Source: Nautilus pompilius
Taxonomy: Eukaryota > Mollusca > Cephalopoda > Nautilida > Nautilidae
NCBI GenBank assembly: GCA_018389105.1
Contig: JACATO010001665.1
Location: 99,301 to 163,300, forward strand
Length of the DNA: 64,000 bases
Direction: 5' to 3'
Shown here one piece after another: positions 47,001-57,323 of this stretch (positions are counted from its first letter, which is position 1; the number at the start of each line of letters is the position of its first letter). The translations under genes and the position numbers were made by a program. The notes beneath the pieces are model-generated. The model made no database searches and had not been told where the DNA came from. It was given only the letters and a program-made list of their open reading frames with translations.

Positions 47001-49856
47001 GTTTTCTGTCTAAAAAGCAATCATCTTTTTCTAATGAACAGAAATGACACACAAAACACATTTTCAGGTGACGCTAAAATTTACAAGTTATTTATAAAGA
47101 CAACAGATCAGCTTTTAAAAATCACATCCACACTTTTCGTTCTTACCTTCAGAAAATTTGTGCACCTATACTGGAGTTTACATCTTTTAAATCTGTTTTT
47201 CCCTCGGCCAAATCGCCTCACTCCAGTCTGGGTGGGCGTCTCGCTGCGCGCAGTCTCATCAATAGTCGCACTCGTGGTGCTGGACAGGTCATCCTAGAAC
47301 AGAGAACAGGCTTGGTTAAAACCAGCTCCGGGCATAATTCTGCTACCACTCTTGAAAAAGGAGAGGTGATGTAAAATACATTTTTTTATAAAGTTAATAT
47401 CACCTCCTTGTGTAGGTATTTTAACCTTTAGCACTAATCCTCTGATCAAAGACTTTGGCAGCTAGCAATGTTATGGATTTTAGCCACATCCAAAAAAATC
47501 TAAGAAAAATAGCCCCAAACATGAAAAAATAACAGGGTAGCAGCTGCTGCATTCATGAGCAATGAAAGTAGAGAGAAAATAATTCTAAATAATACTTGAA
47601 AACAATCATCTTCTTTAAAAAGATGAGACAAGAGAGCTTTGGCTAGTCTGGAATTCTAAAAAAAAAAAAAATGTGCAAAGAAAAACCATTAAATGTATCC
47701 GAATAAATAGTCTGAGTGACAGAAACATTAAGTCCTGTAATAAACTATTTAATACAAGTCAAATTAAGCAATGGTAAGACAATGCCTCATAACAGATAAA
47801 AACTCTAATTAGCCAAGATTTTTAAAGATGAAACATTTTTAAGCAATTTTTTTTTTATTACATTTTGAAGATTTTAGAATATTTTCCCAGATTTGTTTCA
47901 CATTCCGTTTCAGATTTTTTGCCGCTCCATGTGTTTGAACTCCACTTCCTTATGGGACTCTACTGCATGTTTTAGCACGCTTACATATGTGAATAAGTTT
48001 GTTGTGGAGCATTTAAAACTTAATGAATTGAATTAGCATATCAATGGTGTCATGCAACCAGAGCGAAACTTATTTTCCTTGTAAAAATTACTTCAAAGCA
48101 ATTATAAAAAGGAAACCAATGATAAAGTGTTTTCTAAGGAAAGTTGTTAAATGTTCCAATGATCTATTAAAAGTTTCCAGACTTTTTATCCTAAATTACT
48201 AATTTCCATGCATCAAGAGTATCACACCATTTGACACAAGTATAAAGTCCTTAATAAACCAAAACATAGCAGCAGCTCAGAAAAGGTTTGTCCCAATAGA
48301 AAAAAAAACAGATAAGCAAACCATACATGCCAAATCATGAGAGATACTGCTGAATACAATTAAAAATCTAAACAAGGATTCTGTCACAACTGGCATATTC
48401 TCTCTCTCTCACTGATTTCATCTCTCTATCACTCTTTCTCTCTAGAAAGCAACAGGCATTATCTAAATTGTATATAATTTTTTTTCACATGAGCAAATAA
48501 ATAGAATTGTTATTGTAAGCTGGTGACAGATTTTAAAAAATTATATCGCTTTAAATGAATTGAAGGATTCAGACATCAGTAAGAACAAGCATAAAACAAC
48601 AGTCAATACATTTTTAATCATGCACATCCAAGATTACCGGATATGCCAATTACAGAATTATATACCCATGAATTACTGATGTAGCTAATAAGGAGATCAC
48701 ATATATAGTAAAGTAATAAACAGGAACAGATTACCACCAGTGTTTTATAGAAAGAATGAATGTAATCACACTTTGAAGTAGGTAATTTTCAATTTCTAAA
48801 AATCCAGCATCACATCCATCAGTATAGGTATAGTTCAGTGTCTGGGTTTGTGGACAGACAGGGATATTTTAGTAGATTTTCCAAACTCTTCTTACAACTA
48901 CCTGCATTGCAAAATCCTTTTTTTTTTTTTAATTGCCAGACTAATAAAGGTCTCCGGGGTATTTAAGACTTGAACAGGTTCGAGTTTCAAACGTTATTTT
49001 TCGTCCCATTAGCCAGTGACCCGAGCATGAGAGATCAGGTTCCGTTCGTTTAAATATGCAGGTGCTTGTGAATGGCTGGCTAGCGAGTGGACTGACCGGT
49101 CTATCTGGGGAGGGGCGATGGCGAGTTTTGTCTGAGCTGAATGCTTCCCTGCTGTGCACCCTACTAACTGCCACACTGGTAGTAATATACGGCGGAACGA
49201 CATTTTTTAAAGTGTCACAGAAACACGGTTATATTACTAACCAAGTCAGTCCGCAACCACCCCCACCACAGCATCATCAGGGGCAGATAACTCTAACCAC
49301 CCGGGTGTCAGCTTTCTTTGTTCTTCGTGATAGGTGCCGGGGGTCAGGTTTAGGCTCCATCCCCCTCCCCCCCCCCACACACAAGTCCTCCTCGACTTCC
49401 GAGTGAATGGATCAGGAGGCGCACATCCCGCTCCCCTCCCCCCACCCCTGCTGTGGATCCAAGAGCGTGATAACAGTTACGTCTGGATCGAATCAGTCGT
49501 CGACCCCCAACTTCTTACTCCGAGCCGGCAGGCGAGCATTTCGGGCCCCCAGGGGGGGGGGGGTGGGGACGGAGACAGCGCAGAGCCCGGATACGTCCCC
49601 GTGAGCGATGGCTGATGTTACCCCAGCACCCGACACTCGTCGGTCGGCGGGTGGCGCGCGCGCGCCCCCCCCCCTCCTCCTCCCATGGCCGGCTTCCCGC
49701 CTCCCCCTAATCTGGAACCCAGACAAACAAACCTGGCGCGCGCTAGACAATAGACCGGGGTCGAACACGTACGATTTCATCCCCCGAGCCGTCCTGCGAG
49801 AACGACAGTCGTATCTTCTTGGATCCGGAGAGCATGCTCTCCTCGCTGTCCGACAT
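34933..49856 (-). CDS. EED: EED, Polycomb repressive complex 2 WD40 subunit (whole gene)
   Basis: EED is the WD40 subunit of PRC2 in the nucleus. It binds EZH2 and reads trimethylated H3K27, which stimulates methylation of neighbouring nucleosomes. Twelve coding exons (listed separately) join in phase to 429 residues, against 441 in human. After an acidic, Ser-rich N-terminus comes the basic stretch [13 protein letters not shown] (human KWKSKKCKYSFKC) and then the WD propeller to the C-terminus. The aromatic cage is intact: F85, Y136, W352 and Y353 sit exactly 12 positions before human F97, Y148, W364 and Y365. Long blocks are unchanged, such as [17 protein letters not shown] and [10 protein letters not shown]. 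Other parts differ enough to exclude a vertebrate source. All junctions are GT-AG with matching phase. Nothing suggests a pseudogene. Confidence 0.97.
36379..36452 (-). CDS. EED: EED exon 11
   Basis: A 74-base exon, phase 0 to phase 2. Encodes [17 protein letters not shown]; human has MLALGNQVGKLYVWDLE. Confidence 0.96.
36597..36755 (-). CDS. EED: EED exon 10: cage residues W352, Y353
   Basis: A 159-base exon, phase 0 to phase 0. Encodes [12 protein letters not shown] and [16 protein letters not shown], the latter holding the Trp-Tyr pair of the methyl-lysine cage. The loop between differs in sequence from human ([15 protein letters not shown]) but is of nearly the same length. Confidence 0.96.
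38317..38422 (-). CDS. EED: EED exon 9
   Basis: A 106-base exon, phase 2 to phase 0. Encodes [20 protein letters not shown], then [15 protein letters not shown]. The FPTV start is closer to what I recall of insect Esc than to human. Confidence 0.96.
39086..39219 (-). CDS. EED: EED exon 8
   Basis: A 134-base exon, phase 0 to phase 2. Encodes [19 protein letters not shown]; human reads [19 protein letters not shown]. Confidence 0.96.
39822..39913 (-). CDS. EED: EED exon 7
   Basis: A 92-base exon, phase 1 to phase 0. Encodes [19 protein letters not shown], then [11 protein letters not shown], almost unchanged from human. Confidence 0.97.
40524..40605 (-). CDS. EED: EED exon 6
   Basis: An 82-base exon, phase 0 to phase 1. 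Encodes [18 protein letters not shown], then MMLSVSK; human has HYVGHGNAINELKFHPRD. Confidence 0.97.
42707..43266 (+). mobile_element. piggyBac-like non-autonomous element
   Basis: The right end reads inward CCCTTAACTGGC and is followed by TTAA (43267-43270), the piggyBac target. The left end CCCTTGTATGGC matches it at 9 of 12 positions and is preceded by TCAA, one change from TTAA. Inside, from 42972, a 57-codon frame encodes an acidic peptide starting [16 protein letters not shown]. Acidic SD-rich N-termini are typical of piggyBac transposases, so this may be the start of a deleted transposase. It lies in the EED intron between exons 5 and 6, in opposite orientation. The family call rests on ends and target only. 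Confidence 0.45.
43460..43585 (-). CDS. EED: EED exon 5: cage residue Y136
   Basis: A 126-base exon, phase 0 to phase 0. I used acceptor gctcag because it keeps phase with exon 4. Encodes [19 protein letters not shown], then [18 protein letters not shown]. Human has ADENFYTCAWTYD; the Tyr is the second cage residue. Confidence 0.95.
44178..44243 (-). CDS. EED: EED exon 4
   Basis: A 66-base exon, phase 0 to phase 0 (cccccag, gtatcc). Encodes [18 protein letters not shown], then ADPS; human has VTLYECHSQGEIRLLQSY. Confidence 0.95.
46210..46302 (-). CDS. EED: EED exon 3: cage residue F85
   Basis: A 93-base exon, phase 0 to phase 0 (ttgtcaag, gtaagg). Encodes [13 protein letters not shown] and [12 protein letters not shown]; human has EDHNQPLFGVQFN and [12 protein letters not shown]. 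The middle, PNHRAG, is diverged. Confidence 0.97.
47147..47293 (-). CDS. EED: EED exon 2: N-terminal acidic/basic region
   Basis: A 147-base exon, phase 0 to phase 0. Starts [20 protein letters not shown], then basic [19 protein letters not shown]. Human has the same order: Ser/Thr/Pro-rich, then GKWKSKKCKYSFKC leading into the propeller. Confidence 0.94.
49773..49856 (-). CDS. EED: EED exon 1: start codon
   Basis: ATG at 49854-49856. Encodes [19 protein letters not shown], then SQDGSGDEI, with donor gtacgt in phase 0. An acidic start followed by a KK patch is as in human EED. No other ATG in frame joins exon 2 so well. Confidence 0.9.
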
Positions 49857-49859
49857 TTT

Positions 49860-49990
49860 TAATGTGTTTGGTCACGTGGTGGTCATGTGGACAACGGGTT
49901 TTAGCGGGAGAGCCGTTTTACTCTGTTTCGAACTTTGTTGGGGATCCGCTCCAAAACGTGAAAGATCCCCTCCCCCCTACACACACACAC
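49860..49990 (-). promoter_or_regulatory. EED: EED 5' UTR and proximal promoter
   Basis: A CACGTG E-box lies about 20 bases upstream of the EED ATG (near 49873), in a stretch richer in G+C than the gene body. The transcription start cannot be placed; a hAT element begins only about 140 bases upstream of the ATG. Confidence 0.4.
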
Positions 49991-49997
49991 CACCTTA

Positions 49998-50245
49998 CAG
50001 GGGCGGACTGAGCCATCGGTCAACCGGGCACTGCCCGAGGAGGGCCCACAGCTGCGAGAGATTCCCATATAAATTCTATTAAATGGATGCTCCAATATAC
50101 TCCAGATACAACTAATTTTTAAATTGACACCCCCCCCCCAAACCGCCCTCCCCTTATCTGGCGCCTTGTAGCCTCTGACATCAGCACTAAGGGGCCCAGT
50201 GAACAGTTATGCCCGAGGGCCCATAATACTCTCAGTCCGCCCCTG
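49998..50245. mobile_element. hAT-type MITE with intact 8-bp target duplication
   Basis: A 248-base element with perfect inverted ends CAGGGGCGGACTGAG and CTCAGTCCGCCCCTG, flanked by an identical 8-base duplication CCACCTTA (49990-49997 and 50246-50253). Eight-base duplications and CAGGGGCGGACTG ends are characteristic of hAT elements. It has no coding frame, so it is non-autonomous. The identical duplications suggest a recent insertion just upstream of EED. Confidence 0.9.
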
Positions 50246-50527
50246 CCACCTTAGCTTTGGTCATTCGTACGCTCTCGCCAACGTCCCGGGGGACGGTTCT
50301 AGTGAGTGACCGTAGGAACCATGCAAAAGGCCAGGTGGGTTTTGTAAGAAGCTACCGAGACGAGCCTTCGGCCGGGATCCGTCGACGTGGTGTCGTCTTG
50401 TAGCACGAAGCTCTGATGATAATTTTTCATGGAGGAAACGAAACTTCTACTGCAGTCGGGTAGAGGTTCAGTTCCCGTTCTCCGACAGATACTAACAGGT
50501 GGAATAGGCTTTCTGCGGTTCGTTTCC

Positions 50528-51735
50528 AATCTCTCTCTCTTCTCTCCTCCCTTCCTTTCTCCATATCTCTCTCTCTCCCCCCCCTTCTCCATATCTCTCT
50601 CTCTCTCCTCCTTTCTCCATATCTCTCTCTCTCTTCTCCCTCCTTTCTCCATATCTCTCTCTCTCTCTCGCTCCCCCTCCCTGTCTCCATACTCTCTCTC
50701 ATCCCTCCCTTCTCCATATCTCTCTCTCTCTCCCTCCCTTTCTCCATATCTCTCTCTCCTCTCTCCCCTCCCTTTCTCCTATCTCTCTCTCCTCTTCTCC
50801 TCTCTCCCTTTCTCCATCTCGCTCGCCTCCTCCTTCTCCCTTTCTCTCCATTCTCCTCTCTCCCTCCCTTTCTCCATATCTCTCTCTCCCCCTCCCTTTC
50901 TCCATATCTCTCTCTCTCTCTCCCTCCCTTTCTCCATATCTCTCTCTCTCCCCCTCCTCCCTTTCCTCCATATCTCTCTCTCTCCCTCCCTTCTCCATAT
51001 CTCTCTCTCTCCTCCCCTCCCTCTCCTTCCCTCCTCCCTTTCTCCATATCTCTCTCTCTCTCTCCTTTCTCCATCTCTCGCTCTCTCCTCCCTTTCTCCT
51101 CCTCTCTCTCTCTCCCCGCCCTTGCTCTCCATATCTCTCTCTCTCTCTCTCCCCCTCGTCTCTCTCCCCCTTTCTCCCTCTCTCTCTCTCTCTCCCCCCT
51201 TTCTCCATCTCTCCTCTCCCCCTCCCTTTCTCCATATCTCTCTCCCTCTCGCTCTCTCCTTTCTTCCTTTCTCCATCTCTCTCTCTCTCTCTCCCTCCCT
51301 TTCTCCATCTCTCTCTCTCTCTTCCCTCCCTTTCTCCATATCCTCTCTCTCCCCCGTCCCTTTCTCTCAATATCTCTCTCTCTCTTTCCCTCCCTTTCTC
51401 CCATATCTCTCTCTCTCTCTCCTCCCTTTCTCCATCTCTCCCTCCCCTCCTCCTTCTTCTTCTCTCTCCATCTCCTTCTCCGCGCTCTCCTCTCCCCTCC
51501 TCCCCGTTCTCTCTCTCGCTGTCTTCCATCTCTCGCCTCGCCTCTCTCCCTCTCCTCCCCTCCTCCTCCTCCTCTCTCCCTCCCCTTTCCTCTCTCCTCT
51601 CTCTCCTCTCTCCTCCTCTCCTTCTCTCTCTCTCTCCTCTCTCCTCTCTCTCTCTCTCTTCCTCCTCTCTCTCTCTCTCTCGCTCTCTCTCTCTCCTCCT
51701 CTCTCGCTCTCATCTTCTCTCTCTCTCTCGAACCA
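50528..51735. repeat. 1.2-kb pyrimidine-rich minisatellite
   Basis: Almost every base of the + strand is C or T. A loose unit of about 25-35 bases, CTCCCTTTCTCCATATCTC plus a CT run, recurs throughout. The long frames of over 400 codons on both strands here are low-complexity artefacts. The mirror-like polypyrimidine sequence could form triplex DNA. Confidence 0.95.
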
Positions 51736-51739
51736 TCTC

Positions 51740-54500
51740 ATTTCTTTCAGATAACCCTTGGCTGACTTAAACTGACATAGTCACCTTACTAACATACGTT
51801 AGAGGACGTTCGTAATTAACATTAAAGTTAGAAAAGTGCGATTATACGACAGGCGACATCAGCAGTAATCCGTTAAAGTCCAAGACAACGATACTCGAGC
51901 GGAGATCCGATTCTTCCGTGTCGACGACTGGTTGGGGGTCTCTTTTGGATCCCGAGCGAACAAAGTCTCAAAAGTCGGAACTTTCCGTCAGCAAGTCGAT
52001 CGAAAATAAAAAAAAATTTGCCAAGTCAAACAAAGTTACACCAAAGTAGAATTAGCACATCGAGACATTGAAGAACAGCAGCAGGTTTGGCGAGTTACCA
52101 TCCTTTAGAATCTGGGTAGAAAATGCGAACCGTGCGCAATGATACATTTATTACCCGTGGTCAGTTGACTGTTAAACCTCTCGCTGGATGATGACTGATT
52201 GTTCATTTGTATTTAGCTGTTTAGGCTCAAATTAGAGCAAACAAACTATTTCTAGAGACAAATTTCTAATGGTATGTAATAAATGACTAAGAGATTCTCC
52301 GTAGATTTCGGAACACTTCATTGACTCGCAAGTCGCAAGTGTTCTGAAATTCAGAGAATTCCATAACCTCTACTTATAATGGAGGCATCTGCTAGTTTGG
52401 AATACAATGGTTTGTTAGCTGAAAATCAAAAGAATACTAAAACAAGGAAATTAATATTTGTATATGTCCATTGTCTAATAATATATGTAACAAAAAAAAT
52501 ATACAGAAATTACCTAAGTATTTAACTTTTTTGGTATCTCTTGTCTTTTCGGAATGAAGACATGAACATTAGGAAATCCTTTATAGAACAAAGATCTTCT
52601 GGCCAGGATACGGCCAATTTCAAAGAAAATGAATCTGGAGAAAAGACAAAACACTTAAACTAGAGAATCCGTAGATTTAGAATTAAAAAACATCCACCAG
52701 CTCAGCAACGATCTGATTTAGACACTGGTTTGTAAGCCCAGTTCGCAGGGAAAACTCACAACTGAGTTGGGGTCCCTCGTTGGAGCCTACAATCCTCCTA
52801 CATTCCCCATGGCTCATCTGCAAGCGGTCTGCGGCGCACCTGACATCGCCATACGTAGTAATGATTGTAAAACCGGTAATATGCGAGGCTTGCTGGACTT
52901 TTGAGAGCATGCGGATAACTTATCGGCCAAGGTATACATCAGTCTGCGAACAAAACGAAATCATCAACGTGCGCGAAGAAACTATTAGGGAAGAAATTGT
53001 CGCTTCAGCCAACAGTGGCACCAGATTTTCTACAAGATTACAGATATACCTGAGAAAGAGCAGCTGCCAGTCGGCCCACGGTGTATTGATTTGAAGGGCA
53101 CAGACGCTACCTACAAGACCAATTTTTATGTTTTGTCTCCGTGGAGAAGATGGATGCGACAATAATTGAAAAATCTACCAAATCCGCTCTGGAGTCGGAC
53201 AGATTATTAGGACAGGGGTACGATTACTGTTTCACTATGGCTGATAAAGAGGGGCCGGGTGCGGGCTGTAATTAAAAGGATCTACCTTAAAGAAGCATTT
53301 GCATACTTTTGTTCTGGCTCTCGTGGTCAATGATTTGAATTTTGTCGCTATTGCCTGAAATACCGCGGAAATAGTCAGGGCCATCGTAAAGATGCTTTTG
53401 CGAAAGCCCGGAGAAGAACAGCGGTTTCTAATGTACCGCTTTCTTCTGAAACACAATGGATCGCCAAGTGCACTAGCAGATACGGCGTCACGTGGCACAC
53501 GCCAGCATTCCCAGATGCGCCTCGGGCGGAGCATTATCAACTTCTCTGTCCTCGTTGGTTACCAACGCCAAGTATTCGGAAATCCTCGAACCTGTTAGCC
53601 CGTCTTGGACGCTTTGACTCATCGCTTCAAAGCTGAGTTACCGAAGAGAGCAAACAGGACTTCTTCTGCCTCCTATATATTATGGGCGGATCGCATCGCA
53701 ACCTTAATCCAATAGATCAGGTGATGCTCGGCTTTCAGGTGGGTATGCAAGCACGCCTCAACGGGCACCTGTCTCCGAAAGCCAATTACTCTGAGGTGGG
53801 TGGGTGACGCTCCGCTGATTAATTGCACGTTCCGTTGAACTTATCAAACAAAAATTAGGGTTTTCCTACTTTTTTCCAAGTCTCCGCGTTTACAGGGTAG
53901 ATTACGTAGTAGGAAACAGGACAAACAGTCCATCAGCAGCCGCGCTCACCAGAAGGAAGAGCAGGAGGAGGGGTGCATCTATCGGGAATTGAGACGGGTA
54001 GTGCAATCAGGAGAAGAGGAGGGAGGTACAGATTCGAAATCAATGTAAGCTACGGATTTATGCTGGAGGATAACAAGAGCAGGGGTCGGGTCGAGAGAAT
54101 CGTTCCACCGCCCAGGACCGGGGTCTATTTTATTATCATCCACGAGTGGGAAGTGCCGCTGGGGCGATGAGAGGCCATCCATTATACGGTCCGTACTGGC
54201 CGACGAACGCTGTTGCGCAGCTGTCCTGTCCGTGGAACGAGAACAAAGAAGAAAAGAGTACGCAGGAGGATTTCCGCTGAGTTTATGTCGATAAAAGGGT
54301 CCTGGTTCGCCTACGTCAGTGGACATCGGGCGACACGGTCGAGCGGATTTACCCCATGATCTGTCAGAGTACCTCCAAGGATTCTTCGACGTACGTGGAC
54401 CGAGCAAACCTTTAACTTTACCGCATCACGGACCTACCATAAAACTGCCCTATCGCGGGAGGAGCAGACCGACCTCGATCAAATTAGAGTTTATACTGTC
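51740..54500. other. 5' flank without supported genes
   Basis: Unique-looking sequence. A minus-strand frame at 52683-53162 is open except for one TAA and has no recognised family; other frames are short. No splice-consistent gene was found. Confidence 0.4.
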
Positions 54501-54509
54501 ACCCAGATA

Positions 54510-54905
54510 GAGATATCTCCCTCTTTCTGTACTGACGTCACCTCTCTCTGTACTGACGTCATCTTTCTCTGTATTGACGTCACCTCTCTCTGTACTGATG
54601 TCACCTCTGTCTTACTGACGTCATCTTTCTCTGTATTGACGTCACCTCTCTCTGTACTGATGTCACCTCTGTCTGTACTGACGTCACCTCTCTACTGACG
54701 TCATTTCTCTCTCTACTGCGCCATATTTCTCTGTACTGACATCATCTCACTCTTTTCTCTCTCTCTGTACTGACGTCATATCTCTCTGTACTGACGTCAT
54801 ATCTCTCTGTACTGACATCATCTCACTCTTTTCTCTCTCTCTGTACTGACGTCACCTCTTTCTGTACTGACGTCATCTTTCTCCGTATTGACGTCATCTC
54901 TCTCT
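54510..54905. repeat. minisatellite carrying TGACGTCA (CRE) sites
   Basis: About 17 copies of a roughly 20-27 base unit of type CTCTCTGTACTGACGTCAC. Twelve copies carry perfect TGACGTCA; two have TGATGTCA, two TGACATCA and one is degraded. TGACGTCA is the full palindromic cAMP response element bound by CREB/ATF proteins. It lies about 4.7 kb upstream of the EED start. Confidence 0.92.
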
Positions 54906-54909
54906 CTGT

Positions 54910-56455
54910 CTCAGCGCAGTAGAATATTTAATTACTAAAGCAAATCCAACACTTTATTGAGTCTGTCATTTAGAATCTGCTCACCGTAACACTGTTTAAA
55001 AAAGCATCATGGGTACTGCTCCGGCATTATAAATAGATTTTAGTTAGCCGAAAATACAATCCTTAGTCCTCCACATCTGTAACAATTCAAAAATTAAAAA
55101 AAAAAAAATTACCGGCGTTTTCAGTTATAACGGCCAACAATTATCTTCATTTTGACGAAGGTATTTAAAAGTTGCATTTTTACATTGTCTGCGGAATTGA
55201 GTCGCTTGAGAGCGAGCTCATCACCGGTAAGTCAGTCAGATACCAAGAGGCACCACCCTGTCAATTTGGTTCCTTCCAAGTCAGCAGCCATCCAGCCCCC
55301 CTCGCAGCCAGCTAGATGTTCTCCATCTCAGCCCAAACAAGTTAAACTTTAATTTGTCGTTCCATAAACAAACCCTCCTTTTTCTTCCTTCTCCCCCTCC
55401 CCTCGCCAAAGTTTAGGCCGGCAGGCCGAGGACGGCCTTTCCGCTGTTGTAAGGGCCAGGGGCCTTGTTCTGGCCGCATTCAGGCCCCGCTCTGCTCCAG
55501 CCGTCTTTCTCCACACCTTTGCACGCTTGTCCTCTTCTGTCCCTTTTGCCTTTGTTTTCTCTATTATTCTTCTTATGCGAGCTCACCCCGGTGCAGCTGT
55601 TTCGTACCTCACGGCCCAGACAGTGACTTTTTGTTGTTCCTACTTCCACATACAATGAACTCGGACCGAGGGGCCTCGAAAACCAGAACCCCGACCCGTC
55701 CGTTCTCTGTGAGAGTCCCCACTCGCGATACTCGGTCATGAGACCAGGCCGCCGTGCGGTAGGCACGGGGTTAATCCCGGCTCCGTGTGTTAGAAGATTT
55801 TTTTTTTAAAAGGAAAAGGCACGAAAACAAGGACCCTTTCCCCCTCCCTTAGTCCAATCAGCTCCAGAAATATACCACCGCGGTGCAGACCCGGGCGTTT
55901 GCCCTCCCGTACTTAGTCTAACGGGACGTTTCCCTGCCGGCTAATAAAGATGGAAGTAGGAGAGACCCCTGTCTGTGCCGAGCGCTTTAGCCCGTCCTAT
56001 AACCACATGGGCTCGTTTGCACCCGATTACCCTTGCAAGTCTAATACTCACCACTGAACCGCGAAGAGCTGACACTATAAAGTACCATTCTCTGTGATGA
56101 TACATCCGCGCGCATCGCTCCGGCCCCACGTGTTTTCCATAAGGCGCGATTCCCCTAAACAAGAAGTCAGTTCGCTGGCTTCTGCTTCTCCATCGCGGTG
56201 GCGGAAGCGCGCGCACCATTCGTGTTTAACCCTTGTATGACGTTTCGGGACTGTTTGGGCTGAGAGCAGTTTTGAGCTCCCTAAATCCTTGGTTAAAATT
56301 TCTTATTGCCCTCGGGCTTTTATGAATTTCCCTCGTTTTTTTGGCTGATAGAATAATAGCAACAAAGAACAAAAGTAGGAACCACTGGATTCTTACCACG
56401 GTACAGGTACGTCACGTGTCGGGGCGCAGTACGTGTGGAGGAAGAGGAAGATTTA
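54910..56455. other. 5' flank without supported genes
   Basis: Includes CpG-bearing stretches around 55.4-56.2 kb. A solo piggyBac-like end, TTAA followed by CCCTTGTATGACG, is at 56226-56242. Open frames here lack family signatures or splice logic. Confidence 0.4.
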
Positions 56456-56460
56456 GCGGA

Positions 56461-56517
<57 letters not shown>

Positions 56518-56533
56518 AGATGGAGAGAGAGAG
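56461..56533. repeat. (GA)n microsatellite
   Basis: A nearly pure GA run with two ATGG interruptions. Confidence 0.95.
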
Positions 56534-56808
56534 AGGCTGACGTTGCGGAGGAAGTATCAGGGATCGTGGTTCTGACTTCGACGATTCGTCGTTTTCAGAG
56601 TCTGTGACGGTTCGGATGAAGACATCCCACCCCGAGCAGGAGGGAGAGAAAGTCAGTCTTTGAGATCGGGAGATGGAAAATTGACGTTGGAAAGCCATCT
56701 TCTCTCCACAAGCTGCCATATCACGACGTAATACGTGACGGACCGACTCGGCGGGAGGCAGCTTGTATCGGACCGCTTTCCTTCTGAATTCCGAAACTGG
56801 AACCCCCC

Positions 56809-56811
<3 letters not shown>

Positions 56812-56847
<36 letters not shown>
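56812..56847. repeat. (GT)n microsatellite
   Basis: About 18 uninterrupted GT dinucleotides. Confidence 0.97.
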
Positions 56848-56848
<1 letters not shown>

Positions 56849-57323
56849 CCTGCTACCGGGTCTCAGAGCATTCCCGCAAGACTGCTCGGCCGGGGTTCGG
56901 CCCGACAAACCTCCGTAGTTTCCTACCGGTCAGGGAAGAACGAAGATGTTGTTGTCACGAGCAACAAGAACGCGACACTGAAGTGGATAAAACCAGAATT
57001 CCTCACATATCGTTCCTGACTAAGACGACAGAGAGGGAGGCGTGGACAACACGGACGAACTACGATGTCTTTGTTTCGTGGACGGAAATCCATTCAACGT
57101 GAAACCGCGACAAACTTGCCACCGCAAACCTCTTTTGGAGATATTGGAAAAGACCCCTAGTTGAATCCTATCATCAAGGCCAGATGCTGGCTGCTTCTGT
57201 TCATCATCATCATCATCATCTGTCTGGCCTGGTTATATGGATCTACCAAGCTCCTGTTTCTGACTTTATGTTCAAACATCTTGTTTTTATCTTGCATTAA
57301 AAAAAAAAAAGAAGCTTTTGATT

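Noticed and set aside
49493-49780. Frame extending past the EED exon 1 donor
   Set aside because: It runs into intron 1 in a different frame from the EED start and is driven by G+C-rich sequence; the phase-0 donor gtacgt joins exon 2 cleanly.
50427-51754. Open frames of more than 400 codons on both strands
   Set aside because: They are translations of a pure CT/GA repeat (Ser-Leu or Arg-Glu strings), open in several frames at once and without splice or start logic.
53979-54407. 142-codon minus-strand frame
   Set aside because: No recognisable motif and an overlapping + strand frame of similar quality; no splice-consistent partner.
55413-55766. 117-codon minus-strand frame in G+C-richer DNA
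   Set aside because: Composition follows local GC, no family signature; open frames of this size are expected there.
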